In this document: piece by piece, positions 1 to 9,232 of the stretch
Layout: every line of letters starts with the position of its first letter
Numbering within the stretch: position 1 is the first letter of the stretch
Notes under the pieces: generated by a model
Databases searched by the model: none
Told to the model about the DNA's origin: nothing
The model's input: the letters and a program-made list of their open reading frames with translations, nothing else
DNA from: Methylotenera sp.
Lineage (GTDB): Bacteria > Pseudomonadota > Gammaproteobacteria > Burkholderiales > Methylophilaceae
Length of the DNA stretch: 48,116 nucleotides
Direction: 5' to 3'
Assembly (NCBI RefSeq): GCF_030653755.1
Contig: NZ_JAURYU010000057.1
Location: 1 to 48,116, forward strand
Translations under genes and position numbers: made by a program

Positions 1-91
1 CAGTAAAATCCAGGGCAAAACAGCGCACAAGCTGCCTGAATTTAGCCTCTGTGATTTTAGAACGGCTGTAGTATCTATTTTTATTAACCAT
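1..91 (-). CDS. IS1595-family transposase, N-terminal fragment (cut by window edge)
   Basis: Thirty codons are visible from an ATG at 91 running off the left edge. The peptide contains the segments NRYYSRSK and EAKFRQLVRCFALDFT, which resemble the conserved N-terminus of IS1595-type transposases, where a short basic stretch leads into a zinc-binding/HTH region. The catalytic DDE-type domain would lie outside the window, so intactness cannot be judged. No clear Shine-Dalgarno sequence precedes the ATG. The family call comes from memory of the N-terminal pattern only. Confidence 0.6.
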   Translation of the reverse strand, partial: MVNKNRYYSRSKITEAKFRQLVRCFALDFT

Positions 92-470
92 TTCAGGAAG
101 TTATCACACTTTAATTAGTGCTTTGCTTCCTAAGACCCTTGTTTTAAATAATTATTGAGATTCGAAATTCAAGACTAAAGACTATATATGCTTAACTTTA
201 GCATCCTCATGATGCATTTGATTTGAAATAAAAGCAATCACCACCCAACGATTACTATCGCTTTCATGAAGCCATCAACACCTTCACCACCCAAAATGTC
301 AATTAACTTTAAATCAATCCATATCACTGCAATTTTTGTATGGCTTCCCCTGCAGTTATTGCAGGTTCCCCGTAAGTTTACAGAAAAACCCAAACGCATA
401 AAATCATATCCCAATGATTTTATTAACATTTCATTATTAAGCTATCAGTGGTACGTAAATTGCAGTCAGT
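92..470. other. Intergenic region between transposase and cptA
   Basis: No convincing gene is present. The short open frames here show no family resemblance or coding character. On the minus strand the stretch around 119-142, starting CAAGGGTCTTAGG, lies about 50 bases outside the transposase start codon and could contain the end of the insertion element. I could not confirm an inverted repeat because the other end of the element is outside the window. Confidence 0.4.
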
Positions 471-2207
471 GTGAGGTATGTTTTTCGACTACCACTTAAA
501 TCACACTTAGAAAGCAAACCTCTTTTGAATACAACAAACCAAAAAGCCTCAATTTGGCCTCATATTGCTTGGACGTATCTACTTTTTTGGTATCTGACGA
601 GTACAACGCAACTTTTACTTTCCTCTTCAGGTATCACTTCTTTCGAAGGCTTGAAAGACACTACATTAACGACTGTTTTTTGGTTGATTCCAATATTTCT
701 GCTACCTAAACATACGAAAAAAGTAAGTGCGATTTTAGGGATCGTCATTTGGCTATTTGCTTTACCTGCTTTTGGGTATTTTTTAATTTACAAACAAGAG
801 CTTTCTCAAAGTTTAATTTTCATTATCTTTGAATCTAACAATGCTGAGTCGTCAGAATATCTGATTAATTATTTTACATTTGCGATTTTATTTAAATTCA
901 TCATTTTCTCGATTATTCCAATATTGATATGGAAGAAAATTCCACATCATTTGAATATTTCAAATAAAAAAGGCTACATCTCAGCGCTAATCACTTCAAC
1001 ACTATTTTTTGCCTACCCCATCAAACAGGGGGTGGTGGCGGGTAACGTTAATGCCACTTACAAAAGCCTCAACAAACATTTAATTGCTGCACCACCGTGG
1101 CAGCTAGTGTTAGGTTATTCGTATTACCAAAGAGAGTTAAAAGAGGTCGAGACCTTTTTAACGAAGTTCAATCAATCTACCCCGCTAAATAACTTTGCAG
1201 AACTTAAAAAACCATCACCTACGACAGTAGTGATTGTGATTGGGGAGTCATCTACACGCTTGCATTTTGGCTTATATGGTTATCATCGTGATACCAATCC
1301 AAAACTTGGCTCTATCAAAGATGAACTGTCTATTTTCAAAAATGTTTATGCCTCAAGACCTAACACCATAGAAAGCCTAGAACAGATATTAAGTTTTGCC
1401 GACCAATCACAGCCAGATTTATATAAAACAAAACCCACATTGATTGCCATGATGAAGCAAGCGGGTTATAAAACTTTCTGGATTAGTAATCAGCAGACCT
1501 TAACTGCAAGAAACACTATCTTAACCACATTTGCAAAACAAACAGATAAGCAAATATGGCTCAATAATGCCCGCTCTCAGAACTCATATAGTTTTGATGA
1601 AAAAGTAGTTGAACCTTTTAGCGAGACGCTAAAAGATAGTGCCGAGAAGAAGTTGATTATTGTGCATTTAATTGGCACGCACATGTCTTACAAATATCGT
1701 TATCCTGAGTCATTTGACTATTTCAAAGATAGTAAAAATTTATATGCTGGGTTATCTGAAGATAAAATCCAAAAGATTAACGAATATGACAATGCGGTTC
1801 GCTATAACGACAGTGTTGTTTATGAGCTCATTCAGCGATTAAAATCAGCTAATCAACACAGCATGCTTACTTACTTTTCTGACCATGGCGATGACGTTTA
1901 TGACTCTAAAGGTCATGAGTTTCAAGGTAGAAACGAATACTCACCAACATTGCCTATGTATGCCGTTCCATTCATGACTTGGTCTTCTAAAGACTGGTTT
2001 ACCAACGACCTACTTAAAAACCCTGAGGTTCTAAATAGGCAATATAGTAATGCGGACTTCATTTACACTTGGTCTCAATTGATGGGGATAACCTATCAGG
2101 GATTTGACCATGCAAAAAGCATCGTATCCAACAAGTTTAAAGACTATCCTATTATTGTTGGCAACCCATATGATAAAAAGTCACTCAAAAAACTTGACAT
2201 AAATTAG
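471..2207 (+). CDS. cptA: CptA-type phosphoethanolamine transferase (LPS core modification)
   Basis: Inner-membrane enzyme of the alkaline-phosphatase/sulfatase fold that transfers phosphoethanolamine from phosphatidylethanolamine to lipopolysaccharide. The N-terminal 190 or so residues hold several hydrophobic membrane spans; the rest is the periplasmic catalytic domain. The nucleophile region reads GESSTR at residues 258-263, followed by LYGYHRDTNP. Further landmarks are MKQAGYKTFWISNQQT, HLIGTHMSY and the metal-binding SDHGDDVYD / GHE region. These blocks and the length (578 aa) fit CptA better than EptA or EptB. The frame opens after a stop at 456 and starts with GTG at 471; a TTG at 525 is an alternative. 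A terminator follows at 2246-2275, so it appears monocistronic. The exact acceptor sugar is an inference from family. Confidence 0.85.
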   Translation: MRYVFRLPLKSHLESKPLLNTTNQKASIWPHIAWTYLLFWYLTSTTQLLLSSSGITSFEGLKDTTLTTVFWLIPIFLLPKHTKKVSAILGIVIWLFALPAFGYFLIYKQELSQSLIFIIFESNNAESSEYLINYFTFAILFKFIIFSIIPILIWKKIPHHLNISNKKGYISALITSTLFFAYPIKQGVVAGNVNATYKSLNKHLIAAPPWQLVLGYSYYQRELKEVETFLTKFNQSTPLNNFAELKKPSPTTVVIVIGESSTRLHFGLYGYHRDTNPKLGSIKDELSIFKNVYASRPNTIESLEQILSFADQSQPDLYKTKPTLIAMMKQAGYKTFWISNQQTLTARNTILTTFAKQTDKQIWLNNARSQNSYSFDEKVVEPFSETLKDSAEKKLIIVHLIGTHMSYKYRYPESFDYFKDSKNLYAGLSEDKIQKINEYDNAVRYNDSVVYELIQRLKSANQHSMLTYFSDHGDDVYDSKGHEFQGRNEYSPTLPMYAVPFMTWSSKDWFTNDLLKNPEVLNRQYSNADFIYTWSQLMGITYQGFDHAKSIVSNKFKDYPIIVGNPYDKKSLKKLDIN

Positions 2208-2245
2208 CCCCATCCATTTTTGTATTATCGCAACAGTAACACTTT

Positions 2246-2275
2246 AAAAGCCCACGTCTATGTGGGCTTTTTCTT
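2246..2275 (+). terminator. Rho-independent terminator of cptA
   Basis: A 9-bp perfect stem, AAAGCCCAC / GTGGGCTTT, with a 6-base loop (2256-2261) is followed by a T-rich run. It lies 40 bases after the cptA stop codon. Confidence 0.85.
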
Positions 2276-2611
2276 GCCATTAGAACCTCATTTCCACCTC
2301 AAATAAGTATTTAAGATAAGCAATATCAATCCATAGAATCACATCCACAATTTGTGTGGATAACTTTGTGGGTGCGATGGGGATAGCACAGGTAAGTCAC
2401 TGGTGGATATATCAAACGGCTAATCGTAGAAGTTTTGAGCAATCAGTAACTGCATCGCCCAACTTGCTTGGTCTTGGTTTAATCATGCTGGCGGTTAATC
2501 TAGATGCTTGATTACTTTGTACCAATTAGAAACTCGCTTACAAGCCACTTACTTCTGGTGGCATTTCAACATCAAATCAAACGCTACCTTAGTAGGTTCT
2601 TATATTTGGAG
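2276..2611. other. Intergenic region upstream of the Pho-regulated porin
   Basis: No recognised gene. A 44-codon open frame from ATG 2377 to TGA 2511 (peptide beginning MGIAQVSHWW) has no Shine-Dalgarno sequence and no resemblance I can name; it may be chance or a gene remnant. The stretch also holds an inverted repeat, ATCCACA-N5-TGTGGAT, at 2343-2361, whose right arm extends to TGTGGATAA, identical to the complement of the DnaA-box consensus. Confidence 0.4.
2343..2363. promoter_or_regulatory. Inverted repeat containing a consensus DnaA box
   Basis: ATCCACA (2343-2349) and TGTGGAT (2355-2361) face each other across five bases; 2355-2363 is TGTGGATAA, the exact complement of TTATCCACA. A single box pair in a non-origin location may be a DnaA titration or regulatory site, or coincidence. 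Confidence 0.25.
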
Positions 2612-2660
2612 TTGTCATATTTTTGTCATATTATTGTCACATTTAACGCGTGTATCAAAC
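2612..2660 (+). promoter_or_regulatory. Pho box (three 11-bp PhoB half-repeats) and promoter of the phosphate porin
   Basis: Three consecutive 11-base repeats, TTGTCATATTT (2612-2622), TTGTCATATTA (2623-2633) and TTGTCACATTT (2634-2644), match the PhoB direct-repeat pattern (TGTCA followed by an AT-rich stretch every 11 bases). About ten bases after the last conserved repeat core is TGTATC/TATCAA (2651-2658), a plausible weak -10 as expected for a PhoB-activated promoter with no good -35. This predicts induction of the following porin on phosphate starvation. Confidence 0.85.
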
Positions 2661-2815
2661 AAAACTCAAAGTAGCATAGCAACTTTAAGTTGATATTATG
2701 CGGACAGTTATTTAGTCAATGGCATCAAGCAGGCGCAATTAGACGCCTTAGCATCTATTTTTAGAGTGCTATCAACAATTGATAGTTCTTTACCAACCAC
2801 TTTTATGGTGATTAC

Positions 2816-4327
2816 ATGAATAAAAACAGAATGGCCATGGCCTCTTTATCAATAATGAGTGCATTTTTGGTCAACCCAGCATTCGCTTTAGACTTGTATG
2901 TCGACAATGACACACAACAGATTTACGCTACTCCTGGCGCCAATCGTGTCAAATTGGGGTCTTTTGAAAAAAAAGAAGACATGGACAAATTAAAGGCAAC
3001 GCTAAAAGCTGAAATTGAAGCAGAACTAAAATCAAAGCCACAACTTCAAGCCGAAAAACAAGAGAACACCCCAAAGGTTAGCGCAACCTTAAATACAGCG
3101 TTGGTCGATGACGTCAACGTGCCTCAAGCTCAACCTAAGGAAAGAAAAGGCTACACCCCAGCGAATATTAGCTATGGGAAAAACGGTTTCGAATTTAGAA
3201 CGGATGATGATAAATTCTCCCTCGCAATTCAAAATAGAATACAAGCGCGCTTTGCTGAGCCGTTTGATGGTGACCCGCGCACACTGGCGGATTTAGATAA
3301 AGATGAAAAATCATTCATGATTCGCCGTGCGCGCACCAAGCTGAATGGGCATGCATACGTTCCCTGGCTTAAGTATTATCTGCAATATGACTGGTCTCAA
3401 CCTGTGTTAAGAGATTTGAATTTAACCATAGATAAATACAAATGGGCGCAAGTGAGAGTTGGGCGCGGCAAGGTCTCTTACAATAATGAACGGGTCACCT
3501 CATCTGGTAACCAACAGTTTGTGAATCGATCTATTGTGAATGATATCTTTACGGTTGACCGTCAACAAGGCATTGAAGTGAAAGGAAATTTATTCCCTGG
3601 CAAATGGTACGACATGACTTACTATGCAGGTGCATTTACTGGCTTAGGCGTAGGTGAGAGAAATAATGACGATGGCAATATGATGTACTCTGGCCGATTA
3701 CAGTGGAATGCACTGGGTGGCGAAATGAAGTTTAGCCAATCGGATATCGAATTTAGTGAACACCCTGCCTTAAACATCTCCGTGGCAGCCAACTCAAACA
3801 GAAGCAAATGTACGGCTTTTGAAACAGATAGCAGAAGCTGTAGAAGCTTAACTGATTTAATTGCACCAAATACTAACAGGTACAGAGACCCATCTAAAGC
3901 ACTCAAAGATGGTGGCCCAAAGTCTGGCCAATATGAAATCAGCCAAATGATGGAAGAAGTGCATTTTAAATGGAAAGGTTTCTCTTTCTTGCAGGAGTTA
4001 CATGCCAAAAGAATTAAAGACACCCTCAATAACGATGAAGAAACCAAGCTACTTGGTGGCTTTGTTCAAGCGGGTTACTTCCCGCACCGTCAATTAGACT
4101 TTATCCCTAAAAACCTTGAAATTGCTGGGCGTTATGCTTTTGTAGATATGGATACTGACCGTGATTATGACAAACAGACAGAACTTAGCGCTGTGATTAA
4201 CTACTTCCTAGAAGGTCATTTCAACAAACTAAGCTTACAATTAAGTAGGCTTAGTATTGAGGACCCGATTAAACTCGAAAAAGATGCAGAAACTAGAGTT
4301 TGGGCGCAGTGGGACTTTTCTTTTTAA
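2816..4327 (+). CDS. oprO: Phosphate-selective porin, OprO/OprP family
   Basis: Outer-membrane channel of the OprO/OprP family for phosphate or polyphosphate uptake. A signal peptide ends near residue 24 (PAFA before LD). A predicted periplasmic coiled or trimer-forming segment follows (about residues 45-75, rich in K and E: KKEDMDKLKATLKAEIEAEL). From about residue 115 the protein is a beta-barrel with alternating hydrophobic/polar residues and ends in the aromatic W-DFSF typical of outer-membrane proteins. Length (503 aa) suits the family. The Pho box at 2612-2644 supports a phosphate role independently of the protein. The start ATG at 2816 follows a GGTGA. One atypical point is a pair of Cys residues in the middle (KCTAF and RSCRS), probably a loop disulfide. 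Confidence 0.88.
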   Translation: MNKNRMAMASLSIMSAFLVNPAFALDLYVDNDTQQIYATPGANRVKLGSFEKKEDMDKLKATLKAEIEAELKSKPQLQAEKQENTPKVSATLNTALVDDVNVPQAQPKERKGYTPANISYGKNGFEFRTDDDKFSLAIQNRIQARFAEPFDGDPRTLADLDKDEKSFMIRRARTKLNGHAYVPWLKYYLQYDWSQPVLRDLNLTIDKYKWAQVRVGRGKVSYNNERVTSSGNQQFVNRSIVNDIFTVDRQQGIEVKGNLFPGKWYDMTYYAGAFTGLGVGERNNDDGNMMYSGRLQWNALGGEMKFSQSDIEFSEHPALNISVAANSNRSKCTAFETDSRSCRSLTDLIAPNTNRYRDPSKALKDGGPKSGQYEISQMMEEVHFKWKGFSFLQELHAKRIKDTLNNDEETKLLGGFVQAGYFPHRQLDFIPKNLEIAGRYAFVDMDTDRDYDKQTELSAVINYFLEGHFNKLSLQLSRLSIEDPIKLEKDAETRVWAQWDFSF

Positions 4328-4672
4328 CCACTTAGTTTAATCCACACATTAAGAAAACTAGCGCCTGCTTGGTGGGATTTACGGCTATCTAAAAACTAAT
4401 GGCCGCTTACTCTGTCAATTAGCAAGAGGCTGATGTTGTTTGCATTTGAAATGCTATATCTGTCGTACATATTGAACCAATAGCAAGATTACACTAGCAA
4501 AAAACCCAAACATCAGCCAAAATTAAGCAGAGATGTAGATGAAAGCGCTAATTCAGACAATCAAACATTGCCTCACTGGTTGATGATGTACATCACATCC
4601 TTGAAACACCGTAAATCTCACTTTAATTTATAACATTTCACCCTATTTATTTAGTTACTTCAGGTTTATTTA
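4328..4672. other. Intergenic region between porin and rhodanese gene
   Basis: No gene is seen. It contains a distant inverted repeat, GGCTGATGTT (4428-4437) and AACATCAGCC (4509-4518), 71 bases apart, and nearer the rhodanese gene an FNR-like palindrome (4583-4596). No terminator with a T-run was found after the porin. Confidence 0.4.
4583..4596. promoter_or_regulatory. FNR/CRP-type palindrome upstream of the rhodanese gene
   Basis: ATGATGTACATCAC contains the 12-base perfect palindrome TGATGTACATCA (4584-4595). This has the TGAT-N4-ATCA core and spacing of FNR/ANR/DNR-type boxes, with only the outermost T and A of TTGAT-N4-ATCAA differing. It lies about 77 bases before the rhodanese start codon. 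Oxygen or redox control is therefore possible but unproven. Confidence 0.4.
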
Positions 4673-5008
4673 ATGAGCACATACAATGAAATCGACGCCC
4701 ATGACTTATCCGTCATGCTGACCACCCAATCTCTATTATTAGTGGATGTACGCAACGACGATGAAGTGGCTCGTGGCTTAATTCAAAATGCAATACATAT
4801 CCCATTAGCCATGCTACCCGTTCAGTATGAGTCACTCGCCAAAGCAGATAACATTGTGTTCTACTGCCATAGTGGTGTGCGTTCTGCACATGCAGCAGCT
4901 TTTGCAGCTAGCAAAGGTTGTAAGCATGTATATAATTTAGCTGGTGGTGTATTAGCGTGGGCTAGAGCGGGTTATCCGTTTGCTCAAATAAACACGCCAT
5001 CTAAATAA
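4673..5008 (+). CDS. Single-domain rhodanese-like sulfurtransferase
   Basis: A 111-residue single rhodanese domain. The active-site loop is YCHSGVRS with Cys65 as the persulfide-forming residue; the substrate-loop Arg69 is present. Earlier signature elements, LLVDVRNDDE (about 22-31) and IPLAMLP, are in place, and the C-terminal segment has the usual GG-V-AW-AGYP pattern. No signal peptide, so cytosolic. It is followed 51 bases later by a TusA/SirA-type carrier, a pairing often seen in sulfur trafficking, where the rhodanese loads sulfur onto the TusA cysteine. It may be co-transcribed with that gene. The specific sulfur acceptor (tRNA thiolation, molybdenum cofactor or others) cannot be told from sequence. 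Confidence 0.85.
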   Translation: MSTYNEIDAHDLSVMLTTQSLLLVDVRNDDEVARGLIQNAIHIPLAMLPVQYESLAKADNIVFYCHSGVRSAHAAAFAASKGCKHVYNLAGGVLAWARAGYPFAQINTPSK

Positions 5009-5059
5009 AGAACATCGTGCAAATAAAAACATCGAGAAAGTAACACAGGAAAAACCATC

Positions 5060-5293
5060 ATGGATTTTGATAAAGTAGTGGATGCAACAGGTTTAAACTG
5101 CCCTTTGCCAATTTTGCGCTGCAAAAAGGGGCTGAGCGATATGGCCGCGTCTCAAGTATTAAAAATCATTTCTACCGACCCAGGCTCAGTGAAAGACTTT
5201 AACGCCTTTTGCGTACAAACAGGGCATGAGCTTTTATTATTAGAAGAAGACGAAATCGCATTTACGTTTTACATTAAAAAACGTGCGGGCTAA
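5060..5293 (+). CDS. TusA/SirA-family sulfur carrier protein
   Basis: A 77-residue protein with the family signature DATGLNCPLPILRCKK. Cys14 in the CPLP motif is the sulfur-carrying residue. Length and the two-layer alpha/beta pattern match TusA (about 81 aa in E. coli). A clear Shine-Dalgarno (AGGA) lies before the ATG at 5060. It follows the rhodanese gene and ends at a strong terminator (5358-5389), suggesting a two-gene sulfur-relay unit. TusA proper donates sulfur for 2-thiouridine in tRNA; paralogues serve other pathways, so no gene symbol is assigned. Confidence 0.85.
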   Translation: MDFDKVVDATGLNCPLPILRCKKGLSDMAASQVLKIISTDPGSVKDFNAFCVQTGHELLLLEEDEIAFTFYIKKRAG

Positions 5294-5357
5294 TCAATGC
5301 TAGCTTAGAAATACTTTGAGTGCCATCTTGTTGCCTGTAGCAACAAATAGCGCATAA

Positions 5358-5389
5358 AAAAATAGCTAGCCAATTGGCTAGCTATTTTT
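5358..5389. terminator. Bidirectional terminator between tusA-like gene and valS
   Basis: A 14-bp perfect stem beginning AAAAATAGCTAGCC with a four-base AATT loop has A-rich and T-rich ends on either side, so it can work for both converging transcription units. Confidence 0.85.
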
Positions 5390-5413
5390 ACAACTTGTTA
5401 CCTACCACCTACC

Positions 5414-8257
5414 TTACTTAAGCTTTGCCAACTGACTGACCAGCTTATCCAAATTTGCACTAAAGTCAGCCACACGTGCTTTCTCTTGCTCAACCACTGC
5501 GGCTGGCGCTCTTGCCACAAAGCTTTCGTTATTGAGTTTTGCGTTTGCTTTGTTGATTTCATTTTCTAATCGCGCAATTTCTTTACCTAGGCGCTCTTTC
5601 TCCGCCGCGACATCAATCTCAACTTTAAGCATCAATTTAAAATCATTCACGAGCATCACTGGCGCATCTGCTTCTGGCAGTTCACTCACAATGGCAACAC
5701 CCTCTAACTTAGCCAGCGCTTTTAAGTAAGGTGCGTAAGCGGTTAATGCTTCATTATCTCCTGCGGCAATCAGCGGCACCCGCGCAGCTGGTGAAATACC
5801 CATTTCGCCACGTAAGCTTCTACATGCATCTACCGCTTGTTTCAGTTGCGCTACCCACGCTTCAGAGCCTTCATCAAGCTTGTCTGGCTGCGCTTTTGGA
5901 TAAGCCTCTAGCATAATGCTTGCGCCATGCTTTTCTGTCATCGGCGCAATCGTTTGCCAAATTTCTTCCGTAATAAATGGCATAATCGGGTGCGCTAATC
6001 GCAAGATGGTTTCCAATACACGTAACAAAGTACGACGAGTACCGATTTTTTCTGCCTCATTGCCGTTTTGCATCTGTACTTTGGCTAGCTCTAAATACCA
6101 ATCGCAGTATTCATCCCATACAAATTCATAAATCGCTTTGGCTGCTAAGTCAAAGCGGTAGTCTTCAAATGCACGCTCAACCTCAGCTTCCGTACGTTGC
6201 AATATGCTCACAATCCAACGATCAGCTTGCGAGAATACGCGGCCGCCTTCCACACAACTACCAAGACCAAAACCGTTGTCTTGGCCTTCTGTATTCATCA
6301 ACACAAAGCGCGTTGCATTCCACAATTTATTGCAAAAATTACGGTAGCCATCGCAGCGCTGTAAGTCAAACTTGATATCACGACCTGGCGAGGCTAATGC
6401 GGCAAACGTGAAACGTAGCGCATCGGTACCATAAGCGTTAATACCTTCGGGGAACTCTTTACGTGTGCGCTTCTCGATTTTTTCGGCATCTTTCGGATTC
6501 ATCAAACCCGTCGTGCGTTTTTTAATCAGCACATCCAGACCAATGCCATCAATCAAGTCGATTGGGTCTAACACGTTGCCTTTAGATTTACTCATCTTCT
6601 GGCCTTCGGCATCGCGAATCAAGCCGTGTACATACACATGCTTGAACGGAATTTTGCCTGTGATATGCGTGGTCATCATCACCATACGCGCCACCCAGAA
6701 GAAAATAATATCGAAACCTGTCACCAACACAGAAGATGGCAAATATTGCTGCAAAGCCACATTGGCAGCGTCTTGCACTTCATCCCCTGTCCAGTCTAAG
6801 GTTGAGAAAGGCCATAAGGCTGATGAGTACCATGTATCTAGCACGTCATCATCGCGTTTTAAGTTGCCTGTATAGCCATCTTTTGCCGCAAGGGCTTTGG
6901 CTTCTGCTTCATCATGCGCAACATAAACCTTACCATTATCACCATACCACGCAGGGATTTGATGCCCCCACCATAACTGACGAGAAATGCACCAGTCTTG
7001 AATATTGTTCAGCCATTGGTTATAAGTATTAACCCAGTTTTCTGGATAAAACTTGATTTCACCACTGGCAACAACGTCCAATGCTTTTTGTGTAATGGAT
7101 TTACCATCAGCCGCTGGCTTGCTCATCGCCACAAACCATTGGTCAGTCAGCATAGGCTCAATCACCACGCCAGTGCGGTCACCGCGTGGCACTTTGAGTT
7201 TATGCTTATCTACTTTAACTAGATAGCCTTGCGCTTCTAAATCTGCCACTACCTGTTTACGTGCTGCAAAACGCTCTAAACCTTGGTATTGTTTAGGTGC
7301 AGATTCATTCACAAAACCTTGTAAGTCCAAAATACCAATCATTGGTAACTTGTGACGCTGACCAACCGCATAGTCATTAAAGTCATGCGCTGGCGTCACC
7401 TTTACCACACCAGTACCAAACTCTTTATCTACGTAGTCATCAGCAATAATCGGGATTTCGCGGTCACATAAAGGCAGTTTTACGTGTTGACCAATCAAAT
7501 GCGCATAACGCTCATCTTCAGGATGCACCATCACCGCCACGTCACCCAACATGGTTTCTGGACGTGTGGTTGCTACGGTCAGTGCGCCTGAACCATCGGC
7601 TAATGGATAGTTGATGTGCCACATTGAGCCATCTTCTTCTTCCTGCACTACTTCTAAATCTGATACGGCGGTACCTAACTTCACGTCCCAGTTCACCAAA
7701 CGCTTTCCACGGTAAATCAGGCCTTCGTTATACAAGCGTACAAAGGTTTTGGTCACCGTTTGGTTTAAGCCTTCATCCATGGTGAAGCGCTCACGCGACC
7801 AATCTGGCGATGTGCCTAAACGGCGCATTTGTTTAGTAATCGTACCGCCTGAGTATTCTTTCCATTCCCACACTTTTTCAAGAAATTTTTCACGCCCTAA
7901 GTCATGGCGCGACACCCCTTGCGCATCTAACTGGCGCTCAACCACAATTTGCGTCGCGATACCTGCGTGGTCTGTGCCTGGTTGCCAGAGCGTGTTATCG
8001 CCGCGCATACGGTGATAGCGTGTTAATGCATCCATGAGTGTCTGGTTAAAGCCGTGCCCCATATGGAGCGTGCCTGTCACGTTTGGTGGGGGTAATAAAA
8101 TACAGAAATTATCTTGTTTAGCGGTATCTAAACCAGCCGCATAGTAGCCTTGCCCCTCCCAGAATTCATACCATTTGCTTTCAATGGTTTTTGGGTCAAA
8201 TGATTTGGCTAGCTCTTTATTTTCTTGCATTTTTTGTGTGGAATTGTCAGTTGTCAT
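5414..8257 (-). CDS. valS: Valyl-tRNA synthetase
   Basis: Class I aminoacyl-tRNA synthetase that charges tRNA-Val. The ATP-binding HIGH motif appears as HMGH (residues 65-68, preceded by PPPNVTGTL) and the KMSKS motif is at 554-558 ([10 protein letters not shown]). The editing domain is present between them ([16 protein letters not shown]). The anticodon-binding domain follows, and the C-terminal 70 residues form the ValS-specific coiled coil ([19 protein letters not shown]). Full length for the family. An in-frame GTG at 8275 would add six residues; the ATG at 8257 was preferred because neither has a good Shine-Dalgarno and ATG is the stronger codon. It lies close behind the GIDE-domain gene and may share a transcript with it. 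Confidence 0.97.
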   Translation of the reverse strand: MTTDNSTQKMQENKELAKSFDPKTIESKWYEFWEGQGYYAAGLDTAKQDNFCILLPPPNVTGTLHMGHGFNQTLMDALTRYHRMRGDNTLWQPGTDHAGIATQIVVERQLDAQGVSRHDLGREKFLEKVWEWKEYSGGTITKQMRRLGTSPDWSRERFTMDEGLNQTVTKTFVRLYNEGLIYRGKRLVNWDVKLGTAVSDLEVVQEEEDGSMWHINYPLADGSGALTVATTRPETMLGDVAVMVHPEDERYAHLIGQHVKLPLCDREIPIIADDYVDKEFGTGVVKVTPAHDFNDYAVGQRHKLPMIGILDLQGFVNESAPKQYQGLERFAARKQVVADLEAQGYLVKVDKHKLKVPRGDRTGVVIEPMLTDQWFVAMSKPAADGKSITQKALDVVASGEIKFYPENWVNTYNQWLNNIQDWCISRQLWWGHQIPAWYGDNGKVYVAHDEAEAKALAAKDGYTGNLKRDDDVLDTWYSSALWPFSTLDWTGDEVQDAANVALQQYLPSSVLVTGFDIIFFWVARMVMMTTHITGKIPFKHVYVHGLIRDAEGQKMSKSKGNVLDPIDLIDGIGLDVLIKKRTTGLMNPKDAEKIEKRTRKEFPEGINAYGTDALRFTFAALASPGRDIKFDLQRCDGYRNFCNKLWNATRFVLMNTEGQDNGFGLGSCVEGGRVFSQADRWIVSILQRTEAEVERAFEDYRFDLAAKAIYEFVWDEYCDWYLELAKVQMQNGNEAEKIGTRRTLLRVLETILRLAHPIMPFITEEIWQTIAPMTEKHGASIMLEAYPKAQPDKLDEGSEAWVAQLKQAVDACRSLRGEMGISPAARVPLIAAGDNEALTAYAPYLKALAKLEGVAIVSELPEADAPVMLVNDFKLMLKVEIDVAAEKERLGKEIARLENEINKANAKLNNESFVARAPAAVVEQEKARVADFSANLDKLVSQLAKLK

Positions 8258-8290
8258 AACTTGACATTTTATCACAGGGCAAACCTGCTG

Positions 8291-9232
8291 TTATATCGCT
8301 AGGTAGCTTGCGAGAAAAGAAAGCAGGATGGCTACGGAAAATATTGAGAAATGCACAATCGCCCAATAGCGGTAACGCTGCCTAAGTGCCTGTGGCGTAA
8401 TGCCAGAAATCACAAAGAGGCGTTTGTTTTGGGGTTTTGCAATGAGATGGCGCTCATTCTTTAGCAACTGGGCCTGCTTGCGCTTCACTTCAATATAAGC
8501 CTGCTCCCGCGCAAGCGCCCATTCATGCATATCCACCTCACCATTTCGGTTAAGGTCAAAACGCTGTAAAAGCCTAGACTTTGACTGCTTCCATTGAGTG
8601 AGCAGCTTGCCGACTTCGTGATTGATTTCAGATTCAGTATTGGCGTGTGTATTGGTATCTAAATCACCCAGCACATAAATAGATTTATCCGCAAATAACA
8701 CATCCTCAATATAACGATGACCATTTTGCGTAATCACGTGACGACTAGCTGCATAAACATGAGCGCCTTTGGGGTCAACCACGCACACACCAGAAGCATC
8801 ATGTAGCTCAAACACTTGCTCGCTCACTTGGTAGTCTTCTAAACGCCACATGTAATTGCTATCACGTGCGTACACCCACATCCGAAACCAAACACAAGGT
8901 ACACCTTGTATCGGGCTACGCGTTGGGATTAACTGTTTGGATTTTCCGAACAGCTCAACATAACCTTGCGCAGCTGAGGCAATGGTTGAAATGGGCACTT
9001 CAGAGATGGCAAGCAGTCTTTTATAGTTAAATGCCCAAGCAAATATCGCCACTAAGGCACTCACACCAAACAACATAGGGAGTTGATGAGCATGCCTGTC
9101 GTGATAATCTAGATACACGCCCGCCAGCACGAGCCCAGTACAAACACATAACGCTAGCGGATTTAAATAGTAACTACGAAACTGCACACACAACCTAAAG
9201 CTTCGTATTAAAGCGCTGGCTAACCTCAACAT
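8291..9232 (-). CDS. GIDE-domain membrane protein with an EF-hand
   Basis: A 313-residue membrane protein. Two hydrophobic helices near the N-terminus (about 25-70) and one at the C-terminus (about 293-312) flank a soluble part. The segment from about 80 to 190 (STIASAAQGYVELFGKS, then PCVWFRMWVY, then DPKGAHV) resembles the GIDE domain first named in mitochondrial MULAN-type ubiquitin ligases and found in bacteria without the RING finger. Residues 226-237 (DLNRNGEVDMHE) form a textbook EF-hand calcium loop with ligands at positions 1, 3, 5, 9 and 12. The 5' end overlaps lemA by 38 bases; GTG at 9187 is a possible later start. LemA-GIDE pairing is a recurrent bacterial arrangement of unknown function. 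Confidence 0.7.
   Translation of the reverse strand: MLRLASALIRSFRLCVQFRSYYLNPLALCVCTGLVLAGVYLDYHDRHAHQLPMLFGVSALVAIFAWAFNYKRLLAISEVPISTIASAAQGYVELFGKSKQLIPTRSPIQGVPCVWFRMWVYARDSNYMWRLEDYQVSEQVFELHDASGVCVVDPKGAHVYAASRHVITQNGHRYIEDVLFADKSIYVLGDLDTNTHANTESEINHEVGKLLTQWKQSKSRLLQRFDLNRNGEVDMHEWALAREQAYIEVKRKQAQLLKNERHLIAKPQNKRLFVISGITPQALRQRYRYWAIVHFSIFSVAILLSFLASYLAI

Noticed and set aside
238-499. Two overlapping open frames upstream of cptA, one with a CNNC motif
   Set aside because: No recognisable family, no convincing ribosome site, and they overlap each other on opposite strands.
2508-2693. 61-codon frame on the plus strand before the porin
   Set aside because: It runs through the Pho box and promoter of the porin and has no family resemblance.
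4428-4518. Distant 10-base inverted repeat after the porin gene
   Set aside because: The 71-base separation and lack of a T-run make a terminator unlikely, and no transposase or target duplication is present.
5532-8015. Several plus-strand open frames inside valS
   Set aside because: They lie wholly opposite a full-length conserved gene, have no Shine-Dalgarno sequences and show no family resemblance.
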